DNA from: Bugulina stolonifera
Taxonomy: Eukaryota > Bryozoa > Gymnolaemata > Cheilostomatida > Bugulidae
NCBI GenBank assembly: GCA_935421135.1
Contig: OW285196.1
Span: 1,116,001-1,180,000, forward strand
Length of the DNA stretch: 64,000 nucleotides
Direction of reading: 5' to 3'
A program made the position numbers and the translations under genes. Positions 29,201 to 44,200 of this stretch are shown here, piece by piece. How positions within the stretch are numbered: position 1 is the first letter of the stretch; each line of letters starts with the position of its first letter. Under the pieces are notes generated by a model. It was not told where the DNA came from and made no database searches. It saw only the letters and a list, made by a program, of their open reading frames with translations.

Positions 29201-32200
29201 TACAAGTATATAGTAATATATGGTAATAACTATACACTGTATAGTAGTGTACTAGGAGTATAGTATATACAAGTATATAGTAATATATGGTAATAACTAC
29301 ACACTGTATAGTAGTGTACTGGGAGTATAGTATATACAAGTATATAGTAATATATGGTAATAACTATACACTGTATAGTAGTGTACTGGGAGTATAGTAT
29401 ATACAAGTATATAGTAATATATGGTAATAACTATACACTGTATAGTAGTGTACTGGGAGTATAGTATATACAAGTATATAGTAATATATGGTAATAACTA
29501 TACACTGTATAGTAGTGTACTGGGAGTATAGTATATACAAGTACATAGTAATATATGGTAATAACTATACACTGTGTAGTAGTGTACTGGGAGTATAGTA
29601 TATACAAGTATATAGTAATATATGGTAATAACTATACACTGTATAGTAGTGTACTGGGAGTATAGTATATACAAGTATATAGTAATATATGGTAATAACT
29701 ATACACTGTATAGTAGTGTACTGGGAGTATAGTATATACAAGTATATAGTAATATATGGTAATAACTATACACTGTATAGTAGTGTACTAGGAGTATAGT
29801 ATATACAAGTACATAGTAATATATGTTAATAACTATACACTGTATAGTAGTGTACTGGGAGTATAGTATATACAAGTATATAGTAATATATGGTAATAAC
29901 TATACACTGTATAGTAGTGTACTAGGAGTATAGTATATACAAGTATATAGTAATATATGGTAATAACTATACACTGTATAGTAGTGTACTGGGAGTATAG
30001 TATATACAAGTATATAGTAATATATGGTAATAACTATACACTGTATAGTAGTGTACTGGGAGTATAGTATATACAAGTACATAGTAATATATGATAATAA
30101 CTATACACTGTATAGTAGTGTACTGGGAGTATAGTATATACAAGTATATAGTAATATATGGTAATAACTATACACTGTATAGTAGTGTACTAGGAGTATA
30201 GTATATACAAGTATATAGTAATATATGGTAATAACTATACACTGTATAGTAGTGTACTGGGAGTATAGTATATACAAGTATATAGTAATATATGGTAATA
30301 ACTATACACTGTATAGTAGTGTACTGGGAGTATAGTATATACAAGTATATAGTAATATATGGTAATAACTATACACTGTGTAGTAGTGTACTGGGAGTAT
30401 AGTATATACAAGTATATAGTAATATATGGTAATAACTATACACTGTATAGTAGTGTACTGGGAGTATAGTATATACAAGTATATAGTAATATATGGTAAT
30501 AACTATACACTGTATAGTAGTGTACTGGGAGTATAGTATATACAAGTATATAGTAATATATGGTAATAACTATACACTGTATAGTAGTGTACTGGGAGTA
30601 TAGTATATACAAGTATATAGTAATATATGGTAATAACTATACACTGTATAGTAGTGTACTGGGAGTATAGTATATACAAGTATATAGTAATATATGGTAA
30701 TAACTATACACTGTATAGTAGTGTACTGGGAGTATAGTATATACAAGTATATAGTAATATATGGTAATAACTATACACTGTATAGTAGTGTACTGGGAGT
30801 ATAGTATATACAAGTATATAGTAATATATGGTAATAACTATACACTGTATAGTAGTGTACTGGGAGTATAGTATATACAAGTATATAGTAATATATGGTA
30901 ATAACTATACACTGTATAGTAGTGTACTAGGAGTATAGTATATACAAGTATATAGTAATATATGGTAATAACTATACACTGTATAGTAGTGTACTGGGAG
31001 TATAGTATATACAAGTATATAGTAATATATGGTAATAACTATACACTGTATAGTAGTGTACTGGGAGTATAGTATATACAAGTATATAGTAATATATGGT
31101 AATAACTATACACTGTATAGTAGTGTACTGGGAGTATAGTATATACAAGTACATAGTAATATATGGTAATAACTATACACTGTGCAGTAGTGTACTGGGA
31201 GTATAGTATATACAAGTATATAGTAATATATGGTAATAACTATACACTGTATAGTAGTGTACTGGGAGTATAGTATATACAAGTATATAGTAATATATGG
31301 TAATAACTATACACTGTATAGTAGTGTACTGGGAGTATAGTATATACAAGTATATAGTAATATATGGTAATAACTATACACTGTATAGTAGTGTACTAGG
31401 AGTATAGTATATACAAGTATATAGTAATATATGGTAATAACTACACACTGTATAGTAGTGTACTGGGAGTATAGTATATACAAGTATATAGTAATATATG
31501 GTAATAACTATACACTGTATAGTAGTGTACTGGGAGTATAGTATATACAAGTATATAGTAATATATGGTAATAACTATACACTGTATAGTAGTGTACTGG
31601 GAGTATAGTATATACAAGTACATAGTAATATATGGTAATAACTATACACTGTGTAGTAGTGTACTGGGAGTATAGTATATACAAGTATATAGTAATATAT
31701 GGTAATAACTATACACTGTATAGTAGTGTACTGGGAGTATAGTATATACAAGTATATAGTAATATATGGTAATAACTATACACTGTATAGTAGTGTACTG
31801 GGAGTATAGTATATACAAGTATATAGTAATATATGGTAATAACTATACACTGTATAGTAGTGTACTGGGAGTATAGTATATACAAGTATATAGTTATATA
31901 TGGTAATAACTATACACTGTATAGTAGTGTACTGGGAGTATAGTATATACAAGTATATAGTAATATATGATAATAACTATACACTGTATAGTAGTGTACT
32001 GGGAGTATAGTATATACAAGTATATAGTAATATATGGTAATAACTATACACTGTATAGTAGTGTACTGGGAGTATAGTATATACAAGTATATAGTAATAT
32101 ATGATAATAACTATACACTGTATAGTAGTGTACTGGGAGTATAGTATATACAAGTACATAGTAATATATGATAATAACTATACACTGTATAGTAGTGTAC

Positions 32201-35200
32201 TGGGAGTATAGTATATACAAGTATATAGTAATATATGGTAATAACTATACACTGTATAGTAGTGTACTAGGAGTATAGTATATACAAGTATATAGTAATA
32301 TATGGTAATAACTATACACTGTATAGTAGTGTACTGGGAGTATAGTATATACAAGTATATAGTAATATATGGTAATAACTATACACTGTATAGTAGTGTA
32401 CTGGGAGTATAGTATATACAAGTATATAGTAATATATGGTAATAACTATACACTGTATAGTAGTGTACTGGGAGTATAGTATATACAAGTATATAGTAAT
32501 ATATGGTAATAACTATACACTGTATAGTAGTGTACTGGGAGTATAGTATATACAAGTACATAGTAATATATGATAATAACTATACACTGTATAGTAGTGT
32601 ACTAGGAGTATAGTATATACAAGTATATAGTAATATATGGTAATAACTATACACTGTATAGTAGTGTACTAGGAGTATAGTATATACAAGTATATAGTAA
32701 TATATGGTAATAACTACACACTGTATAGTAGTGTACTGGGAGTATAGTATATACAAGTATATAGTAATATATGGTAATAACTATACACTGTATAGTAGTG
32801 TACTGGGAGTATAGTATATACAAGTATATAGTAATATATGGTAATAACTATACACTGTATAGTAGTGTACTGGGAGTATAGTATATACAAGTATATAGTA
32901 ATATATGGTAATAACTATACACTGTATAGTAGTGTACTGGGAGTATAGTATATACAAGTACATAGTAATATATGGTAATAACTATACACTGTGTAGTAGT
33001 GTACTGGGAGTATAGTATATACAAGTATATAGTAATATATGGTAATAACTATACACTGTATAGTAGTGTACTGGGAGTATAGTATATACAAGTATATAGT
33101 AATATATGGTAATAACTATACACTGTATAGTAGTGTACTGGGAGTATAGTATATACAAGTATATAGTAATATATGGTAATAACTATACACTGTATAGTAG
33201 TGTACTGGGAGTATAGTATATACAAGTATATAGTAATATATGGTAATAACTATACACTGTATAGTAGTGTACTGGGAGTATAGTATATACAAGTATATAG
33301 TAATATATGGTAATAACTATACACTGTATAGTAGTGTACTGGGAGTATAGTATATACAAGTATATAGTAATATATGGTAATAACTATACACTGTATAGTA
33401 GTGTACTAGGAGTATAGTATATACAAGTACAAAGTAATATATGATAATAACTATACACTGTATAGTAGTGTACTAGGAGTATAGTATATACAAGTATATA
33501 GTAATATATGGTAATAACTATACACTGTATAGTAGTGTACTAGGAGTATAGTATATACAAGTATATAGTAATATATGGTAATAACTACACACTGTATAGT
33601 AGTGTACTGGGAGTATAGTATATACAAGTATATAGTAATATATGGTAATAACTATACACTGTATAGTAGTGTACTGGGAGTATAGTATATACAAGTACAT
33701 AGTAATATATGGTAATAACTATACACTGTATAGTAGTGTACTGGGAGTATAGTATATACAAGTATATAGTAATATATGATAATAACTATACACTGTATAG
33801 TAGTGTACTAGGAGTATAGTATATACAAGTACATAGTAATATATGATAATAACTATACACTGTATAGTAGTGTACTGGGAGTATAGTATATACAAGTATA
33901 TAGTAATATATGGTAATAACTATACACTGTATAGTAGTGTACTAGGAGTATAGTATATACAAGTATATAGTAATATATGGTAATAACTATACACTGTATA
34001 GTAGTGTACTGGGAGTATAGTATATACAAGTATATAGTTATATATGGTAATAACTATACACTGTATAGTAGTGTACTGGGAGTATAGTATATACAAGTAC
34101 ATAGTAATATATGATAATAACTATACACTGTATAGTAGTGTACTGGGAGTATAGTATATACAAGTATATAGTAATATATGGTAATAACTATACACTGTAT
34201 AGTAGTGTACTGGGAGTATAGTATATACAAGTATATAGTAATATATGATAATAACTATACACTGTATAGTAGTGTACTGGGAGTATAGTATATACAAGTA
34301 CATAGTAATATATGATAATAACTATACACTGTATAGTAGTGTACTGGGAGTATAGTATATACAAGTATATAGTAATATATGGTAATAACTATACACTGTA
34401 TAGTAGTGTACTAGGACTATAGTATATACCAGTATATAGTAATATATGGTAATAACTATACACTGTATAGTAGTGTACTGGGAGTATAGTATATACAAGT
34501 ATATAGTAATATATGGTAATAACTATACACTGTATAGTAGTGTACTGGGAGTATAGTATATACAAGTATATAGTAATATATGGTAATAACTATACACTGT
34601 ATAGTAGTGTACTGGGAGTATAGTATATACAAGTATATAGTAATATATGGTAATAACTATACACTGTATAGTAGTGTACTAGGAGTATAGTATATACAAG
34701 TACATAGTAATATATGATAATAACTATACACTGTATAGTAGTGTACTAGGAGTATAGTATATACAAGTATATAGTAATATATGGTAATAACTATACACTG
34801 TATAGTAGTGTACTAGGAGTATAGTATATACAAGTATATAGTAATATATGGTAATAACTACACACTGTATAGTAGTGTACTGGGAGTATAGTATATACAA
34901 GTATATAGTAATATATGGTAATAACTATACACTGTATAGTAGTGTACTGGGAGTATAGTATATACAAGTATATAGTAATATATGGTAATAACTATACACT
35001 GTATAGTAGTGTACTGGGAGTATAGTATATACAAGTATATAGTAATATATGGTAATAACTATACACTGTATAGTAGTGTACTGGGAGTATAGTATATACA
35101 AGTACATAGTAATATATGGTAATAACTATACACTGTGTAGTAGTGTACTGGGAGTATAGTATATACAAGTATATAGTAATATATGGTAATAACTATACAC

Positions 35201-38200
35201 TGTATAGTAGTGTACTGGGAGTATAGTATATACAAGTATATAGTAATATATGGTAATAACTATACACTGTATAGTAGTGTACTGGGAGTATAGTATATAC
35301 AAGTATATAGTAATATATGGTAATAACTATACACTGTATAGTAGTGTACTAGGAGTATAGTATATACAAGTACATAGTAATATATGTTAATAACTATACA
35401 CTGTATAGTAGTGTACTGGGAGTATAGTATATACAAGTATATAGTAATATATGGTAATAACTATACACTGTATAGTAGTGTACTAGGAGTATAGTATATA
35501 CAAGTATATAGTAATATATGGTAATAACTATACACTGTATAGTAGTGTACTGGGAGTATAGTATATACAAGTATATAGTAATATATGGTAATAACTATAC
35601 ACTGTATAGTAGTGTACTGGGAGTATAGTATATACAAGTACATAGTAATATATGATAATAACTATACACTGTATAGTAGTGTACTGGGAGTATAGTATAT
35701 ACAAGTATATAGTAATATATGGTAATAACTATACACTGTATAGTAGTGTACTAGGAGTATAGTATATACAAGTATATAGTAATATATGGTAATAACTATA
35801 CACTGTATAGTAGTGTACTGGGAGTATAGTATATACAAGTATATAGTAATATATGGTAATAACTATACACTGTATAGTAGTGTACTGGGAGTATAGTATA
35901 TACAAGTATATAGTAATATATGGTAATAACTATACACTGTGTAGTAGTGTACTGGGAGTATAGTATATACAAGTATATAGTAATATATGGTAATAACTAT
36001 ACACTGTATAGTAGTGTACTGGGAGTATAGTATATACAAGTATATAGTAATATATGGTAATAACTATACACTGTATAGTAGTGTACTGGGAGTATAGTAT
36101 ATACAAGTATATAGTAATATATGGTAATAACTATACACTGTATAGTAGTGTACTGGGAGTATAGTATATACAAGTATATAGTAATATATGGTAATAACTA
36201 TACACTGTATAGTAGTGTACTGGGAGTATAGTATATACAAGTATATAGTAATATATGGTAATAACTATACACTGTATAGTAGTGTACTGGGAGTATAGTA
36301 TATACAAGTATATAGTAATATATGGTAATAACTATACACTGTATAGTAGTGTACTGGGAGTATAGTATATACAAGTATATAGTAATATATGGTAATAACT
36401 ATACACTGTATAGTAGTGTACTGGGAGTATAGTATATACAAGTATATAGTAATATATGGTAATAACTATACACTGTATAGTAGTGTACTAGGAGTATAGT
36501 ATATACAAGTATATAGTAATATATGGTAATAACTATACACTGTATAGTAGTGTACTGGGAGTATAGTATATACAAGTATATAGTAATATATGGTAATAAC
36601 TATACACTGTATAGTAGTGTACTGGGAGTATAGTATATACAAGTATATAGTAATATATGGTAATAACTATACACTGTATAGTAGTGTACTGGGAGTATAG
36701 TATATACAAGTACATAGTAATATATGGTAATAACTATACACTGTGCAGTAGTGTACTGGGAGTATAGTATATACAAGTATATAGTAATATATGGTAATAA
36801 CTATACACTGTATAGTAGTGTACTGGGAGTATAGTATATACAAGTATATAGTAATATATGGTAATAACTATACACTGTATAGTAGTGTACTGGGAGTATA
36901 GTATATACAAGTATATAGTAATATATGGTAATAACTATACACTGTATAGTAGTGTACTGGGAGTATAGTATATACAAGTATATAGTAATATATGGTAATA
37001 ACTATACACTGTATAGTAGTGTACTGGGAGTATAGTATATACAAGTATATAGTAATATATGGTAATAACTATACACTGTATAGTAGTGTACTGGGAGTAT
37101 AGTATATACAAGTATATAGTAATATATGGTAATAACTATACACTGTATAGTAGTGTACTAGGAGTATAGTATATACAAGTACATAGTAATATATGATAAT
37201 AACTATACACTGTATAGTAGTGTACTAGGAGTATAGTATATACAAGTATATAGTAATATATGGTAATAACTATACACTGTATAGTAGTGTACTAGGAGTA
37301 TAGTATATACAAGTATATAGTAATATATGGTAATAACTACACACTGTATAGTAGTGTACTGGGAGTATAGTATATACAAGTATATAGTAATATATGGTAA
37401 TAACTATACACTGTATAGTAGTGTACTGGGAGTATAGTATATACAAGTACATAGTAATATATGGTAATAACTATACACTGTATAGTAGTGTACTGGGAGT
37501 ATAGTATATACAAGTATATAGTAATATATGATAATAACTATACACTGTATAGTAGTGTACTAGGAGTATAGTATATACAAGTACATAGTAATATATGATA
37601 ATAACTATACACTGTATAGTAGTGTACTGGGAGTATAGTATATGGTAGTATATAGTAATATATGATAATAACTATACACTGTGTAGTAGTGTACTGGGAG
37701 TATAGTATATACAAGTATATAGTAATATATGGTAATAACTATACACTGTATAGTAGTGTACTAGGAGTATAGTATATACAAGTATATAGTAATATATGGT
37801 AATAACTATACACTGTATAGTAGTGTACTGGGAGTATAGTATATACAAGTATATAGTAATATATGGTAATAACTATACACTGTATAGTAGTGTACTGGGA
37901 GTATAGTATATACAAGTATATAGTAATATATGGTAATAACTATACACTGTATAGTAGTGTACTGGGAGTATAGTATATACAAGTATATAGTAATATATGG
38001 TAATAACTATACACTGTATAGTAGTGTACTAGGAGTATAGTATATACAAGTATATAGTAATATATGGTAATAACTATACACTGTATAGTAGTGTACTGGG
38101 AGTATAGTATATACAAGTATATAGTAATATATGGTAATAACTATACACTGTATAGTAGTGTACTGGGAGTATAGTATATACAAGTACATAGTAATATATG

Positions 38201-41200
38201 GTAATAACTATACACTGTATAGTAGTGTACTAGGAGTATAGTATATACAAGTATATAGTAATATATGGTAATAACTATACACTGTATAGTAGTGTACTGG
38301 GAGTATAGTATATACAAGTATATAGTAATATATGGTAATAACTATACACTGTATAGTAGTGTACTGGGAGTATAGTATATACAAGTATATAGTAATATAT
38401 GATAATAACTATACACTGTATAGTAGTGTACTGGGAGTATAGTATATACAAGTATATAGTAATATATGGTAATAACTATACACTGTATAGTAGTGTACTG
38501 GGAGTATAGTATATACAAGTATATAGTAATATATGGTAATAACTATACACTGTATAGTAGTGTACTAGGAGTATAGTATATACAAGTATATAGTAATATA
38601 TGGTAATAACTATACACTGTATAGTAGTGTACTGGTAGTATAGTATATACAAGTATATAGTAATATATGGTAATAACTATACACTGTATAGTAGTGTACT
38701 GGGAGTATAGTATATACAAGTATATAGTAATATATGGTAATAACTATACACTGTATAGTAGTGTACTAGGAGTATAGTATATACATGTATATAGTAATAT
38801 ATGATAATAACTATACACTGTATAGTAGTGTACTGGGAGTATAGTATATACAAGTATATAGTAATATATGGTAATAACTATACACTGTATAGTAGTGTAC
38901 TGGGAGTATAGTATATACAAGTATATAGTAATATATGGTAATAACTATACACTGTATAGTAGTGTACTGGGAGTATAGTATATACAAGTATATAGTAATA
39001 TATGGTAATAACTATACACTGTATAGTAGTGTACTGGGAGTATAGTATATACAAGTATATAGTAATATATGGTAATAACTATACACTGTATAGTAGTGTA
39101 CTGGGAGTATAGTATATACAAGTATATAGTAATATATGGTAATAACTATACACTGTATAGTAGTGTACTGGGAGTATAGTATATACAAGTATATAGTAAT
39201 ATATGGTAATAACTATACACTGTATAGTAGTGTACTGGGAGTATAGTATATACAAGTATATAGTAATATATGGTAATAACTATACACTGTATAGTAGTGT
39301 ACTGGGAGTATAGTATATACAAGTATATAGTAATATATGGTAATAACTATACACTGTATAGTAGTGTACTAGGAGTATAGTATATACAAGTATATAGTAA
39401 TATATGGTAATAACTATACACTGTATAGTAGTGTACTGGGAGTATAGTATATACAAGTATATAGTAATATATGGTAATAACTATACACTGTATAGTAGTG
39501 TACTGGGAGTATAGTATATACAAGTATATAGTAATATATGGTAATAACTATACACTGTATAGTAGTGTACTGGGAGTATAGTATATACAAGTATATAGTA
39601 ATATATGATAATAACTATACACTGTATAGTAGTGTACTGGGAGTAAAGTATATACAAGTATATAGTAATATATGATAATAACTATACACTGTATAGTAGT
39701 GTACTGGGAGTATAGTATATACAAGTATATAGTAATATATGGTAATAACTATACACTGTATAGTAGTGTACTAGGAGTATAGTATATACAAGTATATAGT
39801 AATATATGGTAATAACTATACACTGTATAGTAGTGTACTGGGAGTATAGTATATACAAGTATATAGTAATATATGGTAATAACTATACACTGTATAGTAG
39901 TGTACTAGGAGTATAGTATATACAAGTATATAGTAATATATGATAATAACTATACACTGTATAGTAGTGTACTGGGAGTATAGTATATACAAGTATATAG
40001 TAATATATGGTAATAACTATACACTGTATAGTAGTGTACTGGGAGTATAGTATATACAAGTATATAGTAATATATGGTAATAACTATACACTGTATAGTA
40101 GTGTACTGGGAGTATAGTATATACAAGTATATAGTAATATATGGTAATAACTATACACTGTATAGTAGTGTACTGGGAGTATAGTATATACAAGTATATA
40201 GTAATATATGGTAATAACTATACACTGTATAGTAGTGTACTGGGAGTATAGTATATACAAGTATATAGTAATATATGGTAATAACTATACACTGTATAGT
40301 AGTGTACTGGGAGTATAGTATATACAAGTATATAGTAATATATGGTAATAACTATACACTGTATAGTAGTGTACTGGGAGTATAGTATATACAAGTATAT
40401 AGTAATATATGGTAATAACTATACACTGTATAGTAGTGTACTGGGAGTATAGTATATACAAGTATATAGTAATATATGGTAATAACTATACACTGTATAG
40501 TAGTGTACTGGGAGTATAGTATATACAAGTATATAGTAATATATGGTAATAACTATACACTGTATAGTAGTGTACTGGGAGTATAGTATATACAAGTATA
40601 TAGTAATAGATGGTAATAACTATACACTGTATAGTAGTGTACTGGGAGTATAGTATATACAAGTATATAGTAATATATGGTAATAACTATACACTGTATA
40701 GTAGTGTACTGGGAGTATAGTATATACAAGTATATAGTAATATATGGTAATAACTATACACTGTATAGTAGTGTACTAGGAGTATAGTATATACAAGTAT
40801 ATAGTAATATATGGTAATAACTATACACTGTATAGTAGTGTACTGGGAGTATAGTATATACAAGTATATAGTAATATATGGTAATAACTATACACTGTAT
40901 AGTAGTGTACTGGGAGTATAGTATATACAAGTATATAGTAATATATGGTAATAACTATACACTGTATAGTAGTGTACTGGGAGTATAGTATATACAAGTA
41001 TATAGTAATATATGATGATAACTATACACTGTATAGTAGTGTACTGGGAGTAAAGTATATACAAGTATATAGTAATATATGATAATAACTATACACTGTA
41101 TAGTAGTGTACTGGGAGTATAGTATATACAAGTATATAGTAATATATGATAATAACTATACACTGTATAGTAGTGTACTGGGAGTATAGTATATACAAGT

Positions 41201-44200
41201 ATATAGTAATATATGGTAATAACTATACACTGTATAGTAGTGTACTGGGAGTATAGTATATACAAGTATATAGTAATATATGGTAATAACTATACACTGT
41301 ATAGTAGTGTACTGGGAGTATAGTATATACAAGTATATAGTAATATATGGTAATAACTATACACTGTATAGTAGTGTACTGGGAGTATAGTATATACAAG
41401 TATATAGTAATATATGGTAATAACTATACACTGTATAGTAGTGTACTGGGAGTATAGTATATACAAGTATATAGTAATATATGGTAATAACTATACACTG
41501 TATAGTAGTGTACTGGGAGTATAGTATATACAAGTATATAGTAATATATGGTAATAACTATACACTGTATAGTAGTGTACTGGGAGTATAGTATATACAA
41601 GTATATAGTAATATATGGTAATAACTATACACTGTATAGTAGTGTACTGGGAGTATAGTATATACAAGTATATAGTAATATATGGTAATAACTATACACT
41701 GTGTAGTAGTGTACTGGGAGTATAGTATATACAAGTATATAGTAATATATGATAATAACTATACACTGTATAGTAGTGTACTGGGAGTATAGTATATACA
41801 AGTATATAGTAATATATGGTAATAACTATACACTGTATAGTAGTGTACTGGGAGTATAGTATATACAAGTATATAGTAATATATGGTAATAACTATACAC
41901 TGTATAGTAGTGTACTGGGAGTATAGTATATACAAGTATATAGTAATATATGGTAATAACTATACACTGTATAGTAGTGTACTAGGAGTATAGTATATAC
42001 AAGTATATAGTAATATATGGTAATAACTATACACTGTATAGTAGTGTACTGGGAGTATAGTATATACAAGTATATAGTAATATATGGTAATAACTATACA
42101 CTGTATAGTAGTGTACTGGGAGTATAGTATATACAAGTATATAGTAATATATGGTAATAACTATACACTGTATAGTAGTGTACTGGGAGTATAGTATATA
42201 CAAGTATATAGTAATATATGGTAATAACTATACACTGTATAGTAGTGTACTAGGAGTATAGTATATACAAGTATATAGTAATATATGGTAATAACTATAC
42301 ACTGTATAGTAGTGTACTAGGAGTATAGTATATACAAGTATATAGTAATATATGGTAATAACTATACACTGTATAGTAGTGTACTGGGAGTATAGTATAT
42401 ACAAGTATATAGTAATATATGGTAATAACTATACACTGTATAGTAGTGTACTAGGAGTATAGTATATACAAGTATATAGTAATATATGGTAATAACTATA
42501 CACTGTATAGTAGTGTACTGGGAGTATAGTATATACAAGTATATAGTAATATATGGTAATAACTATACACTGTATAGTAGTGTACTGGGAGTATAGTATA
42601 TACAATTATATAGTAATATATGGTAATAACTATACACTGTATAGTAGTGTACTGGGAGTATAGTATATACAAGTATATAGTAATATATGGTAATAACTAT
42701 ACACTGTATAGTAGTGTACTGGGAGTATAGTATATACAAGTATATAGTAATATATGGTAATAACTACACACTGTATAGTAGTGTACTGGGAGTATAGTAT
42801 ATACAAGTATATAGTAATATATGGTAATAACTATACACTGTATAGTAGTGTACTGGGAGTATAGTATATACAAGTATATAGTAATATATGATAATAACTA
42901 TACACTGTATAGTAGTGTACTGGGAGTATAGTATATACAAGTATATAGTAATATATGGTAATAACTACACACTGTATAGTAGAGTACTGGGAGTATATCA
43001 GATTCTCACCTTTGACGGCAGATCTGTGACATCAACCTCTTCGCCCACCATCTCAAATTTCATGTCTTCAAACAACCTCTTCAGATTATCAAAGTCTACA
43101 CTGGCACCTGGTCTTCTATGACGAGGTCGGTCAGTAAACAGCTGATTGTTTATTATGAGAAATCTACCTCTAACTCCGTCTCTCATAGGATACACCTACA
43201 GATATTCACCAGAGGATAAGAGTATAGAATATTATGTATTAGTATATATATAGACAGTAGCAGATAACTCCTAATAAATACACAGTGATGGTACCTTAGT
43301 GGTATTTAGATAGAGACTCCTAACTGACTGTCTAGTGCAGGGTTTAAGGTCCAGAGTTATATAGACATTGTCTTCTCTTTCCAGATCTACATATCCTTCC
43401 TCCTCTACGTCAGATAAATCACTCTCTACCTCCGTCTGTGGTGTAGAGGTCTGTGGGAGAGCGGTACCATCTGGTGTAAAGGTCTGTGGGAGAGTAGTAC
43501 CAACTGGTGTAGAGTTCTGTGGGAGAGTAGTACTACCTGGTGTAGAGGTCAGTGGGAGAGTAGTACCAACTGGTGTAGAGTTCTGTGGGAGAGTAGTACT
43601 ACCTGGTGTAGAGGTCTGTGGTAGAGTAGTATTATCTGGTGTAGAGGTCTGTGAGAGAGTAGTACCATCTGGTGTAGAGGTCTGCGGGAGAGTAGTACCA
43701 TCTGGTGTAGAGGTCTGTGGGAGAGTAGTATTATCTGGTGTAGAGGTCTGTGAGAGAGTAGTACCATCTGGTGTAGAGGTCTGCGGGAGAGTAGTACCAT
43801 CTGGTGTAGAGGTCTGTGGGAGAGCAGTACCATCTGGTGTAGAGGTCTGCGGGAGAGTAGCACCATCTGGTGTAGAGGTCTGTGGGAGAGTAGTACCATT
43901 TGGTGTAGAGGTCTGTGGGAGGTCTATTTTGAGGTCTACAAACAATGTCCAGAACTGAAGGTTAGTTTCAATCAACCAATAGAATAGCTGCAGGTAACAT
44001 CTGAGCACATGAATTAGCCTACTGGTCTGTATAGATACAATGTAAACTATAAGTCTACTTTATAGAACAAACTACCTCCAGCTGGAGAGAGTGGTAGACG
44101 CTGTTGTTCCAGTTGACGTAGATACTTCTCTAGTTTGACTTTCTCTCTCTTTGTTAAATGGTAACCTGAATAAGACAAACTGTTACGGTAGTTCACCTTA

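Larger units (their letters stand above)
10036..42996. repeat. 67-bp satellite array, about 492 copies, filling one intron
   Basis: The unit is 67 bp and contains CTATACACTGTATAG (a near-perfect dyad) and GTGTACTGGGAGTATAG. Anchors at 10081 and 42978 are 32,897 bp apart, exactly 491 x 67, so there is no net insertion or deletion over 33 kb. Copies differ by a few recurrent substitutions: tggtaa/tgataa, ctggg/ctagg, gtatat/gtacat, ctatac/ctacac, and rarer gtgcag, gtacaaag, ggactat and gatgat. The array covers all but about 18 bp of the 32,979-bp intron between caspase exons 9 and 10. The many 60-codon minus-strand open frames in it follow from 67 = 1 mod 3 and are not genes. Confidence 0.98.

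Noticed and set aside
13351..38189. About forty near-identical 60-codon minus-strand open frames
   Set aside because: They fall out of the 67-bp unit (67 = 1 mod 3, so three units run before a stop). They lie inside an intron and vary only with satellite variants.
10036..42996. CRISPR array or centromeric satellite
   Set aside because: There are no unique spacers, the repeats abut directly, and the array is bounded by two exons of one gene. A centromere is not supported by its position in an intron.
43368..43958. Plus-strand frame of 196 codons with GVEVCGRVV repeats
   Set aside because: It is the shadow of the minus-strand STP linker exon, which has phase-matched splicing to Roc-COR and caspase exons.
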